Assembly (NCBI GenBank): GCA_017424085.1
Contig: JAFPBP010000226.1
Coordinates: 1-6,213 of the forward strand
Length of the DNA: 6,213 nt
Direction: 5' to 3'
DNA from: Clostridia bacterium
GTDB taxonomy: Bacteria > Bacillota > Clostridia > Oscillospirales > UBA644
Shown: positions 1 through 6,213 of the stretch, one piece after another
Position numbering within the stretch: the stretch's first letter is position 1
Layout: every line of letters begins with the position of its first letter
The notes under the pieces: model-generated
Database searches by the model: none
The model's input: only the letters and a program-made list of their open reading frames with translations
Told to the model about the DNA's origin: nothing
Program-made: the position numbers and the translations under genes

Positions 1-831
1 GCTCCCGATCTGAAGGAGCTTCTGACCCACGCGGAAAACGGTTCTCTTGTGGGGAAAAACGTACTGAATCTTTGCCGCGAAGCGGATATCGTATTCATGG
101 CGCTTCACGGTGCCATGGGCGAAAACGGGCAGATGCAAGCCATTCTGGAGGCGGAAAACATTCGCTTCACCGGCTCCACTCACGTGGGATGCGTCCTTGC
201 CATGGACAAAGACATTACCAAAAAGATCCTGCGCGCCGAGGGGATCCCCACCCCCGACGGGATCACGCTGGACCTGTCCCGCGATAGCGTTCCCGAAGCC
301 GTGTCCCTCCCCTGCGTGGTCAAGCCCTGCTCCTGCGGATCCAGCGTTGGGATCTCCATCGTACATACCGAGGAAGAGCTGAGCGTGGCGTTGGAGGAGG
401 CAAAGAAATACGAGGATCTGATCCTCATCGAGAAAAAGATCGGCGGAAGAGAATTCTCCGTGGGCGTTCTGGACGGGAAAGCGCTTCCCCCCATCGAGAT
501 CATCCCCAAGAGCGGATTTTACGATTACAAGAACAAATATCAGACCGGCGCCACCGAGGAGATCTGCCCCGCACATCTGACCGAAGCCGAGACCGCTGCG
601 GTGCAAAACGCCGCCGAGCGGGTGGCAAGCGCTCTGAGACTGGGCACCTATTGCCGCATTGACTTTATGCTCAGCGCCGAGGACGGGACCTTCTACTGTC
701 TGGAAGCCAACACCCTGCCCGGCATGACCCCCAACAGCCTCTTCCCCCAGGAGGCACGGGCGGTGGGCATCGGATACGACGAGCTGTGTCAGAAAATCGT
801 GGATCTGGCATTGCCCGCAGGTACGATCTGA
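1..831 (+). CDS. ddl: D-alanine--D-alanine ligase, 5'-truncated by the window edge
   Basis: Cytoplasmic ATP-grasp ligase that joins two D-alanines for the peptidoglycan pentapeptide precursor. The frame is open from base 1, so the start lies upstream; 276 residues are visible, and by comparison with family lengths roughly 40 or more N-terminal residues are missing, including the usual Gly-Gly/Ser-Glu substrate loop. Counting from the first visible residue, I see the HG motif (36-37) followed by GENG, Lys70 and Lys108 (nucleotide-binding lysines), the GSSVGIS serine loop (113-119), Glu151, the omega-loop KY pair (179-180), Arg219 and Asp221, then the metal-binding EANTLPGMT (235-243) and Ser246. 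The KY pair is typical of D-Ala-D-Ala ligases rather than the D-Ala-D-Lac or D-Ala-D-Ser resistance enzymes. All visible catalytic residues are present, so the enzyme should be active. The next gene starts 31 nt downstream. The family call is very secure; whether this is the only ddl in the genome cannot be seen. Confidence 0.96.
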   Translation, partial: APDLKELLTHAENGSLVGKNVLNLCREADIVFMALHGAMGENGQMQAILEAENIRFTGSTHVGCVLAMDKDITKKILRAEGIPTPDGITLDLSRDSVPEAVSLPCVVKPCSCGSSVGISIVHTEEELSVALEEAKKYEDLILIEKKIGGREFSVGVLDGKALPPIEIIPKSGFYDYKNKYQTGATEEICPAHLTEAETAAVQNAAERVASALRLGTYCRIDFMLSAEDGTFYCLEANTLPGMTPNSLFPQEARAVGIGYDELCQKIVDLALPAGTI

Positions 832-848
832 CATCAACTGATACGAAA

Positions 849-855
849 GAGAGGG
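849..855 (+). promoter_or_regulatory. Ribosome binding site deciding the start of the first MutS-like gene
   Basis: GAGAGGG lies 7 nt before ATG 863, a normal spacing. The in-frame TTG at 857 would extend the protein by two residues but sits only 1 nt after this site, too close for initiation, so ATG 863 is chosen. Confidence 0.7.
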
Positions 856-862
856 ATTGCGG

Positions 863-2272
863 ATGTTTGCAAGTCTGCGCTTTCCCGACGGAAAATCATA
901 CAACGAAATCTATCTTCCTCCCGAGGAATTCGGGCTGGAGGCACTGCTGGACGAGGTGGATCTCACCCCGCTTCAGAGAGATACCATTCTGAAATATCTT
1001 CCCCTTTCCTGCGACGATCCCGACGTTCTGTCCTATCGTGCCGAGCTTGCGACCGAGGTCTTCACCTCGGGGGAGCTTCAACGGATCTTTTCCCAATTCG
1101 CCGCTTTGGGGGAGGCGTCCTTTCCCATCAAGCATCCCCACAACAGCACCGCAGAAACCGATTGCGTGCGGACGGTGACTCTGTTTGAGGAATTTTCCGC
1201 ACGGTTCGAGCATTTCCGTGCCGAGCTGGAGGGGGTTGCCCCCAAAAGCGCCGCGGCGGTGCGGTTCTTCCGTTTTTGCCGCAACTATGCGGAAAGCTTT
1301 GAATACAAGGAGCTGAAATCCCGTGCAGCCGATCTGCGGAGGGACTTCGGATTCGAGCGGGGATATCTGGTCTCCCTGGGAAACCCCAAGGATCAAGCGC
1401 CCACCGTCAAGCTTCGCACCTGCAACGAGGCAGAGGGCATCAGCGATACGGTCCGTCGGGTCATGGAAGAATTCGGCGTGGTGCGTCCCCCCGTGAAAAA
1501 CGATAAAAACCGCCTTTGCTCCGACGCGGAGGTTGCGGTTCTGACGGGAATCATCCGCAAGGATCCCCGTCTCCACCACCGCTTGCAGGAATTCACCGAG
1601 CTGTACGAGGCATCGGGATCGGGAGACCTGATCCGTCTCTGCGAGGAAGCGGTCTATTACAATGCCGTCAACCGCCTGTATCTCCGATGGCACGAGCAAG
1701 GGTACACCGTTTGCCGTCCCGTTTTCCGCAATGCGGGGTTCTATTCGGAGATCTTCGGGCTGAACTACAAGACCGAAACCGAAAAAATCGGAAAGGAAGA
1801 TTTCATCACCTCTCCCCTGAACCACATCACCGTGGTCTTCGGTCCCGATGCGGGCGCCTATCTGGACGCCGTAAAAACGGCACACTTCTTCGCATCGTCG
1901 GGTGGGTTGATCTGTGCGGAGGGTGCAGAGATCGCCCCCATCGACCGCTTGGAGCGGGATAAACAGGAAAGCCTGCATACCGAGGGATTGACCGAGCACA
2001 GCCTTTGCATTTGCGGATACATGTTTGACGCCATGCTCCCCCGCCAAGAAGATGCGGCGGCGGCAGAGGTGATCGACACCCTCTCCAAGACCTGCACCCG
2101 AAGCGTGGTCCGAATCTGCTGCAAGAGCAATCTGACCGCCCTGCAGAAAAGGATGGACGGAGGGACTCTGCCTCCCTGCACCCTGTTGCAGGTGGGCACA
2201 GACTATACGCTGGAAGAGCTGCTGCAGCGGCATAAGCTGACCGCGAAGCATCTGGAGGAGGATGAAAAATGA
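863..2272 (+). CDS. MutS-like protein with degenerate ATPase domain (pseudo-ATPase A)
   Basis: A 469-residue soluble protein that I place in the MutS superfamily by pattern, not by a search. Residues about 25-85 look like the start of the MutS core/lever region (QRDTILKYLPL, then a helical DPDVLSYRAEL stretch); residues 100-280 are largely helical, as in the lever/clamp region. From CRPVF (284-288) the layout follows the MutS run-in to the ATPase: a stretch resembling the HPLL segment, then HITVVFGPDAG (321-331), then ASSGG (344-348) and CAEGAEIAPIDRL (351-363), matching the family's 'AQIGS...PAESAEIGIVDRI' pattern. The Walker A lysine, serine and threonine are replaced by Tyr333, Leu334 and Asp335; the Walker B 'SLVLLDE' reads SLCICGY (380-386), losing Asp and Glu. 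No mismatch-binding N-terminal domain or Smr nuclease domain is seen. The frame is intact, so this looks like a conserved pseudoenzyme rather than a decayed gene. It ends in an ATGA overlap with its neighbour of the same architecture. Function unknown; ATP-driven mismatch repair is unlikely. Confidence 0.72.
   Translation: MFASLRFPDGKSYNEIYLPPEEFGLEALLDEVDLTPLQRDTILKYLPLSCDDPDVLSYRAELATEVFTSGELQRIFSQFAALGEASFPIKHPHNSTAETDCVRTVTLFEEFSARFEHFRAELEGVAPKSAAAVRFFRFCRNYAESFEYKELKSRAADLRRDFGFERGYLVSLGNPKDQAPTVKLRTCNEAEGISDTVRRVMEEFGVVRPPVKNDKNRLCSDAEVAVLTGIIRKDPRLHHRLQEFTELYEASGSGDLIRLCEEAVYYNAVNRLYLRWHEQGYTVCRPVFRNAGFYSEIFGLNYKTETEKIGKEDFITSPLNHITVVFGPDAGAYLDAVKTAHFFASSGGLICAEGAEIAPIDRLERDKQESLHTEGLTEHSLCICGYMFDAMLPRQEDAAAAEVIDTLSKTCTRSVVRICCKSNLTALQKRMDGGTLPPCTLLQVGTDYTLEELLQRHKLTAKHLEEDEK
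2254..2261 (+). promoter_or_regulatory. Ribosome binding site of the second MutS-like gene
   Basis: GGAGGAGG, a near-perfect Shine-Dalgarno, ends 7 nt before ATG 2269 and lies inside the end of the upstream gene. Together with the ATGA stop/start overlap it predicts translational coupling and similar amounts of both proteins. Confidence 0.8.
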
Positions 2273-3549
2273 ACGCAGTAAAACCCACCTTCAGCCTGCT
2301 TTACCTGACCCCCGAACGAGAGAAAGCGGAGCGATATGACGACGCTCTGATGAAATTCATCGGTCCCTTCGCAAAGGAACCCGAGGAAAATCGAATTCTG
2401 ACCGAAATTCTCTCCCGCAAGACCTCCCGTCGCGATGCGGAATACCGCATGGAGGTCCTGCAGGATCTGATGCGCTCCCCTGCCCTGTTCGGAGCATTGG
2501 AGACGATCTGCCGCAAATGGGAGGAGCTGAAGCCCGTAGCAAAACGGGAGATTTCCCCCGAAGAGGGTTGGAGCTCGGAAGCCGCAGTCGAAGCCTTGCA
2601 GGCAAACACAATCAGCCTCATGGAGCATCTTCACTTTCTTCGGCGCTCTGCCGAGATCCTGGCGGACAAGCCCGCCGAATCCCGCGGAATGTTCCGCTTC
2701 ATTCAATGGCTGAACCGACACGCAAACGGAGATGAAGAAAAGGCGCTGGTGGAGCAGATCGGGAATTATCCTCTGCTCCGCGCCGATGCGACCCGTGCGG
2801 TCGTGCGCATCAATCTGGATAAAAACGGGGCAAAAACCTCCGCCGATCTGGCGTATCTCGGTGCGGACGAAGGAAAATTTCTGAAAAAATACCCCATCAA
2901 GCGGGAGGACTTCACCGCAGAAATTCCCAACACCGATGCGGATGCCACCGCAACCGAGGCGATCAATCGTCTTTCCGAGGATTTTCGGATGCTGACGAAG
3001 GGGATCAGAGATTCCTTTCTGCCACTGAAGGAAGGGCTTGCATTTTATCAGTTTGCCCTGTCCATGACCGAATACGCCCACAATGAAAATCTCCCCTGCG
3101 ATTTCGCCCTGCCCGTGCAGAAGCGCGGTCCCGAGGGCAAGCGGATCCGTCGCTGGGACGGCGCGTTGCAGCGGGCGATGTCACCCGTCAACTGCACCGC
3201 CCGTGCGCTGGAGGCATACGAGGGAGAGCGGGGAACGGAGATCCTCAAAACCGTAGCCCAGACCCAGATCTTCGCCTCCGCAGGGCTTCCGACCTTGGGC
3301 GAAGAGGTCTTTTTCTGTCCCGAAGAAACGATCCTGCTCTACAGCTCGGAAGCAAAAACCGTGCAGGAGGAGATTGCGGCGCTGGCACAGACCTACCACA
3401 ATACCCGAAAGAATTATATCGTCCTTCTCAATCAGCCTCTGATCACGGTGGGGGTCTCTCCCGCCACGGAGATCGTGGAAAATCTGCTGAAGGCATTCCA
3501 TAAAAAAGGCGCCAGCGTACGGCTGGCAACCGATCTTTCGGTTCAATGA
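2269..3549 (+). CDS. MutS-like protein with degenerate ATPase domain (pseudo-ATPase B)
   Basis: A 426-residue soluble protein with the same plan as the gene before it. Residues about 20-90 resemble the start of the MutS core (ILTEILSRKTS, DAEYRMEVLQDLMRS), residues 100-310 are mainly helical, and the last 115 residues follow the MutS ATPase fold. EILKTVAQTQIFASAGLP (324-341) matches the helix after the P-loop and the following 'AQAGLPVPA' segment; NYIVLLNQ (382-389) matches the Walker B strand; GASVRLATD (414-422) matches the final 'GARTLFATH' strand. The P-loop itself reads AYEGERGTE (316-324), with Gly322 where the lysine should be. Walker B Asp-Glu is Asn388-Gln389, and the final histidine is Asp422. 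The protein ends right after this strand, so the dimerising C-terminal helices of true MutS are absent. The start is fixed by a strong Shine-Dalgarno and the ATGA overlap. Likely partner: the preceding protein. Family assignment comes from pattern matching only; molecular function is unknown. Confidence 0.7.
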   Translation: MNAVKPTFSLLYLTPEREKAERYDDALMKFIGPFAKEPEENRILTEILSRKTSRRDAEYRMEVLQDLMRSPALFGALETICRKWEELKPVAKREISPEEGWSSEAAVEALQANTISLMEHLHFLRRSAEILADKPAESRGMFRFIQWLNRHANGDEEKALVEQIGNYPLLRADATRAVVRINLDKNGAKTSADLAYLGADEGKFLKKYPIKREDFTAEIPNTDADATATEAINRLSEDFRMLTKGIRDSFLPLKEGLAFYQFALSMTEYAHNENLPCDFALPVQKRGPEGKRIRRWDGALQRAMSPVNCTARALEAYEGERGTEILKTVAQTQIFASAGLPTLGEEVFFCPEETILLYSSEAKTVQEEIAALAQTYHNTRKNYIVLLNQPLITVGVSPATEIVENLLKAFHKKGASVRLATDLSVQ

Positions 3550-3551
3550 GG
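3548..3551 (+). promoter_or_regulatory. Ribosome binding site deciding the start of the beta-helix gene
   Basis: GAGG lies 6 nt before ATG 3558. The in-frame ATG at 3546 overlaps the previous stop codon as ATGA but has no Shine-Dalgarno before it, so the later ATG is preferred; the difference is four residues. Confidence 0.65.
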
Positions 3552-3557
3552 ATTTAT

Positions 3558-6134
3558 ATGCAATCAAAACGTTCCATCAAAACAGTCTTGGCATTGATCA
3601 TGATCCCGCTCCTGCTGATCGCAGGGACTGTGGCATTGATCTGGCTGTCCCGCACGGATCTGTCCGGAGGTCCCGCACCCATCACCTCGAATTCTGCGCT
3701 TCCGAGCCATGCGAGGGACGGGGTATCGATCCTGCTTCGGGCAGGAGACGGCACCGACGAATATTTCGCCGCAAATTATTTTCCCACCCTTACGGGAGCC
3801 AGAGCCGACGGCTTGACCGATGACGCCGAGGCGCTGCAGGCGGCTTTGGATCGGGCGGGAGCCACAGGCGGAACGGTTTACCTCCCCGGCGGGGTATATC
3901 GGGTGAAAAAGCCTCTGGTCATTCCTTCGGGCGTCACCCTGCGAGGGGACTTCACGCCGCCCGATGCATCGGGAACCGGAGGCGTCAGAACGATCCTTCT
4001 TGCCGCGGGAGCCGCCGTGGAGGATGAATCGCTTCTGACCGTCAACGACGGAGGAGCGATCATCGGAATTACGGTCTATTACGAAAAGCAATCCTTCTCC
4101 GACGATCTGAAGGGGGCGCCCTGCATTGACTGCAACGGAGCCGCAACCCTGAAAAGCATATCGCTGATCAACCCCGATTTCGGAATCTCTCTCCACGGAG
4201 AGGGAACCGTCTCGGCGGAGGATCTCTGGATCGCACCCCTGAAAACGGGAATTCGCATCCGAGAAAAGAAGGGCGCCGTGAGGCTGGAGCATCTGCACGT
4301 AACCCCGACCCTCTGGATCAACTATGCCCCCGAGGATCTGGGCAACGGAACCGAGTATCCGGAGCTGACGAAGCGTCTTTTGACCGATCTGGTAGCGCTG
4401 GATATCAGGGACGGAGACGTATTCGCCCATAACGTTTCGGTGGAAACTGCGGCGACAGGACTTTCGGTCAACGCACCCTACACCTCGGATGGGACCCAAT
4501 TCTGGTCCGATCTGTCAATAACCAACACCACCCTCCCCGTCCATCTGATTTCCCTCTCCCGTGCGGGAATCTGCGTGGGAGAAAGCAGCTTCCGTCCTTC
4601 GGAGAGCACAGACAATCGGAGCGTTCTGATCTCGGCGGAGAATCAAGGGGCGGCAATCTTCTCCGACTGTGTCTTTTCGGGAATCCCCAAAACTGCCGTC
4701 AAAAGCGAGAGCGAGGCGTTCCTGTCCTTTTATCATTGCGATTTCGGAACCTGGTGGAACAGCTGCTTTGACGTAGTAGACGCAACCTTCCTCGTGCTGA
4801 CGCCCTCCTTCCGTGGCGAAAAGGATCTTGCGACCCTGGGACAAAACGCATTGGGACTGCTCTACGGTGCCCCCGCTCTGCCCGAATCGGAGGAATTGCT
4901 CTTCTCCGTAGAGAATGCGGCAATCAAAACCGACATCGTATCGATCCCGCATTCCGAGAAGCCTCGGCGAAGCGGGAGTGTGCCAGTCTATTCTGCGGCA
5001 GATTACGGAATTGTCCCCGACTCTGAGGACAATGCGGACAATCTGAATGCACTGATCAAAACCGTTGCAAAAACGGGAGGTATTATCTTTTTTGCCGAAG
5101 GAATCTATACCCTTGACGATCTGATCACCGTGCCCAACGGCGTACGGCTTGTGGGAGTGGGAGACGGCACGCATTATCGAACGGTTCTGAAAATCTCAAC
5201 GGACTACACCGATGGCGTATATCCTCTGAAATTGGAGACAGGCGCAACCCTGGAGCAGATGGTGATAGAGGAGCATCCCTCCGCCCCGGAAAAGGAAGCA
5301 ACCTTTGCCGTGGGGATCACGGGAACCGACGTTGTGATTCAAAACGCAACGATCATCGCAAAAAAATGTCTGGAGCTGAAACACTCCGCAGGTGCCCAAC
5401 TGTTGAACGTTCGGTTGAACGCGGAGCAAAGCGGAATGCTGGCAACCGAGGCTGACGCGGTACTGCAAAGCGTCACCGTCATCGCCCCCAAGGGATCGGT
5501 CGGAAGCGGAATCCTTGCACAGGGAGGAACCATGAACCTCTGCCACGTGATCCTGCAGAATCTGAGTCAAGGCGTGGTTCTGCAAGGAAACAGCAACGTA
5601 CGGGGAGAAAATATCATGTTCGATCGGGTGGGAACCGCCGTTTATGCCGACCACACGGGAACGGCAACCTTCCTGACTCTGAGCATCGGAGGGGCTGACA
5701 CACGAGGAAGCTGTATCGTCATGGAGGGAACCCAAGCCTCCACGGGAACGGTCAAAGCGCAACGGGTCATCTGCAAGAGCAATGCAACCATCGGAGGTTT
5801 GGTCTCGGCAGAGGGAGGAACCTTCGATCTGAGCGCGACCCTTCTGACAACGCCCTTCGCGACGGTTTTTTCCACCAAGAACAACGCTTCTGTGACCATG
5901 AGCGGAAGCATCCTTGATACGGAGCCCACCCGCCACGTGCATGCCCCGGGAGGATCCGTACGGCTGTCAGCGAACCTGTTGCGATCCAACAAAACCTTCG
6001 AAGGCATCTCGGGGGACTACATTCTCGTTTCTGCGGAAAGCACGGGAACAGTCCGCTGCGATTACAATATGATCAAGCATATTTTTACCGAATCCAACGG
6101 AGAAAACATGGAATCGGGCAGCGAAAAATCTTAA
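3558..6134 (+). CDS. Membrane-anchored protein with two pectate-lyase-3-like beta-helix modules
   Basis: An 858-residue protein predicted to be extracytoplasmic. Lysine- and arginine-bearing residues 1-7 precede one hydrophobic segment (about 8-31, LALIMIPLLLIAGTVALIWL), which fits an uncleaved signal anchor; I see no lipobox and no sortase motif. The first module begins near residue 75 with the hallmark of the Pectate_lyase_3 / GH28-related family: GARADGLTDDAEALQAALD, then GGTVYLPGGVYRV and a PSGVTLRGDF turn. A diverged second copy begins near 478 with AADYGIVPDSEDNADNLNAL, then GGIIFFAEGIYTL and VPNGVRLVGVGDG. Each is followed by about 300 residues of short beta-rich, Gly/Asn/Thr-containing repeats typical of right-handed beta-helix rungs. 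Known relatives bind or cleave polysaccharide, or act as structural surface or tailspike proteins; I cannot point to catalytic residues, so no enzymatic activity is claimed. It is last in the apparent operon. The alternative start at 3546 adds four residues. Confidence 0.85.
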   Translation: MQSKRSIKTVLALIMIPLLLIAGTVALIWLSRTDLSGGPAPITSNSALPSHARDGVSILLRAGDGTDEYFAANYFPTLTGARADGLTDDAEALQAALDRAGATGGTVYLPGGVYRVKKPLVIPSGVTLRGDFTPPDASGTGGVRTILLAAGAAVEDESLLTVNDGGAIIGITVYYEKQSFSDDLKGAPCIDCNGAATLKSISLINPDFGISLHGEGTVSAEDLWIAPLKTGIRIREKKGAVRLEHLHVTPTLWINYAPEDLGNGTEYPELTKRLLTDLVALDIRDGDVFAHNVSVETAATGLSVNAPYTSDGTQFWSDLSITNTTLPVHLISLSRAGICVGESSFRPSESTDNRSVLISAENQGAAIFSDCVFSGIPKTAVKSESEAFLSFYHCDFGTWWNSCFDVVDATFLVLTPSFRGEKDLATLGQNALGLLYGAPALPESEELLFSVENAAIKTDIVSIPHSEKPRRSGSVPVYSAADYGIVPDSEDNADNLNALIKTVAKTGGIIFFAEGIYTLDDLITVPNGVRLVGVGDGTHYRTVLKISTDYTDGVYPLKLETGATLEQMVIEEHPSAPEKEATFAVGITGTDVVIQNATIIAKKCLELKHSAGAQLLNVRLNAEQSGMLATEADAVLQSVTVIAPKGSVGSGILAQGGTMNLCHVILQNLSQGVVLQGNSNVRGENIMFDRVGTAVYADHTGTATFLTLSIGGADTRGSCIVMEGTQASTGTVKAQRVICKSNATIGGLVSAEGGTFDLSATLLTTPFATVFSTKNNASVTMSGSILDTEPTRHVHAPGGSVRLSANLLRSNKTFEGISGDYILVSAESTGTVRCDYNMIKHIFTESNGENMESGSEKS

Positions 6135-6213
6135 CTGCAAAAATGCGAAAAGGGCAGAGAACCGTCGGTTCTCTGCCCTTTTCGCATTTTTGCAGTTAAG
6201 ATTTTTCGCCGCC
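6117..6213. repeat. Long near-perfect palindrome covering the gene end and terminator, reaching the window edge
   Basis: Bases 6121-6164 pair with 6166-6209 without a single mismatch (44 bp per arm, centre at 6165). After one mismatch (6120 A against 6210 C) three more pairs match up to the last base, so the symmetry may continue outside. The left arm contains the last codons and stop of the beta-helix gene; the right arm read on the minus strand gives Gly-Gly-Glu-Lys-Ser-stop, against Gly-Ser-Glu-Lys-Ser-stop on the plus strand. This is far longer than a terminator needs. It is either the shared end of a convergent paralogue or an assembly fold-back. No other feature is seen in bases 6135-6213. 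Confidence 0.95.
6145..6190 (+). terminator. Strong intrinsic terminator, probably bidirectional
   Basis: The core hairpin pairs GGGCAGAGAACC (6152-6163) with GGTTCTCTGCCC (6167-6178) around a 3-nt loop. It is preceded by AAAA and followed by TTTTCGCATTTTT. A-rich and T-rich flanks on both sides let it work on either strand. It lies 10-20 nt after the stop codon of the beta-helix gene and would end the four-gene transcript. Confidence 0.88.

Noticed and set aside
1..831. Vancomycin-resistance type D-Ala-D-Lac or D-Ala-D-Ser ligase
   Set aside because: The omega loop has the KY pair of ordinary D-Ala-D-Ala ligases, and no vanH- or vanX-like gene is adjacent in the window.
832..862. Promoter or terminator between ddl and the first MutS-like gene
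   Set aside because: The gap is 31 nt and contains only a ribosome binding site; no hairpin with a T-tract and no convincing -10/-35 pair.
896..2251. Long minus-strand open frame of about 450 codons opposite the first MutS-like gene
   Set aside because: No ribosome binding site, low-complexity composition typical of an antisense shadow, and complete overlap with a plus-strand frame that has a recognisable fold and coupled neighbours.
863..2272. Active MutS or MutS2 mismatch-repair protein
   Set aside because: Walker A and Walker B residues are absent, no N-terminal mismatch-binding domain or Smr domain is present, and the protein is far shorter than MutS.
2203..3081. Minus-strand open frame of about 290 codons spanning the junction of the two MutS-like genes
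   Set aside because: It is antisense to two coupled genes and has no plausible start signal or motif.
857..3549. The two MutS-like genes as one gene broken by a frameshift
   Set aside because: Each carries its own full ATPase-like C-terminal domain and its own core region, and the second has a strong Shine-Dalgarno and ATGA start.
3564..4499. Minus-strand open frame of about 310 codons opposite the beta-helix gene
   Set aside because: It lies antisense to a clear signal anchor and pectate-lyase-3 module; its translation is rich in Arg, Gly, Ser and Cys without recognisable motifs.
3558..6134. Active pectate lyase or polygalacturonase
   Set aside because: Only the fold-level motifs are visible; I could not identify the catalytic Asp or Arg arrangements of those enzymes.

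Overview
The window holds the 3' part of one gene, three complete genes and a closing terminator, all on the plus strand and tightly packed. The moderately GC-rich coding sequence, purine-rich Shine-Dalgarno sites, ATGA stop/start overlaps and a clostridial-looking D-Ala-D-Ala ligase suggest a Firmicute of the Clostridia type, possibly a gut or metagenomic lineage. This placement is an inference; no phylogenetic marker is present.

Layout: (1) bases 1-831 encode the C-terminal 276 residues of a D-alanine--D-alanine ligase whose start lies upstream of the window. (2) After a 31-nt gap, bases 863-2272 encode a 469-residue protein that I read as a MutS-family lever/clamp plus ATPase-like protein in which Walker A, Walker B and the following signature are destroyed. 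(3) With an ATGA overlap, bases 2269-3549 encode a second, 426-residue protein of the same plan, again with the nucleotide-binding residues replaced; its Walker B Asp-Glu reads Asn-Gln. (4) Overlapping or abutting that gene, bases 3558-6134 encode an 858-residue membrane-anchored extracytoplasmic protein with two successive pectate-lyase-3-like beta-helix modules. (5) Bases 6135-6213 hold a strong bidirectional terminator core inside a very long, nearly perfect palindrome that includes the last codons of gene 4 and runs to the end of the window.

Spacing suggests one transcript: no promoter or terminator is evident between genes 1 and 4, and the last three genes look translationally coupled. 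The most unusual content is the tandem pair of intact MutS-like pseudo-ATPases, which may form a heterodimer mirroring the composite-site MutS dimer but without ATP hydrolysis. They sit between a peptidoglycan-precursor enzyme and a cell-surface beta-helix protein. The palindrome at the right edge is either real biology (convergent paralogue sharing a terminator, or a long hairpin) or an assembly fold-back, and should be resolved before the right boundary is trusted.
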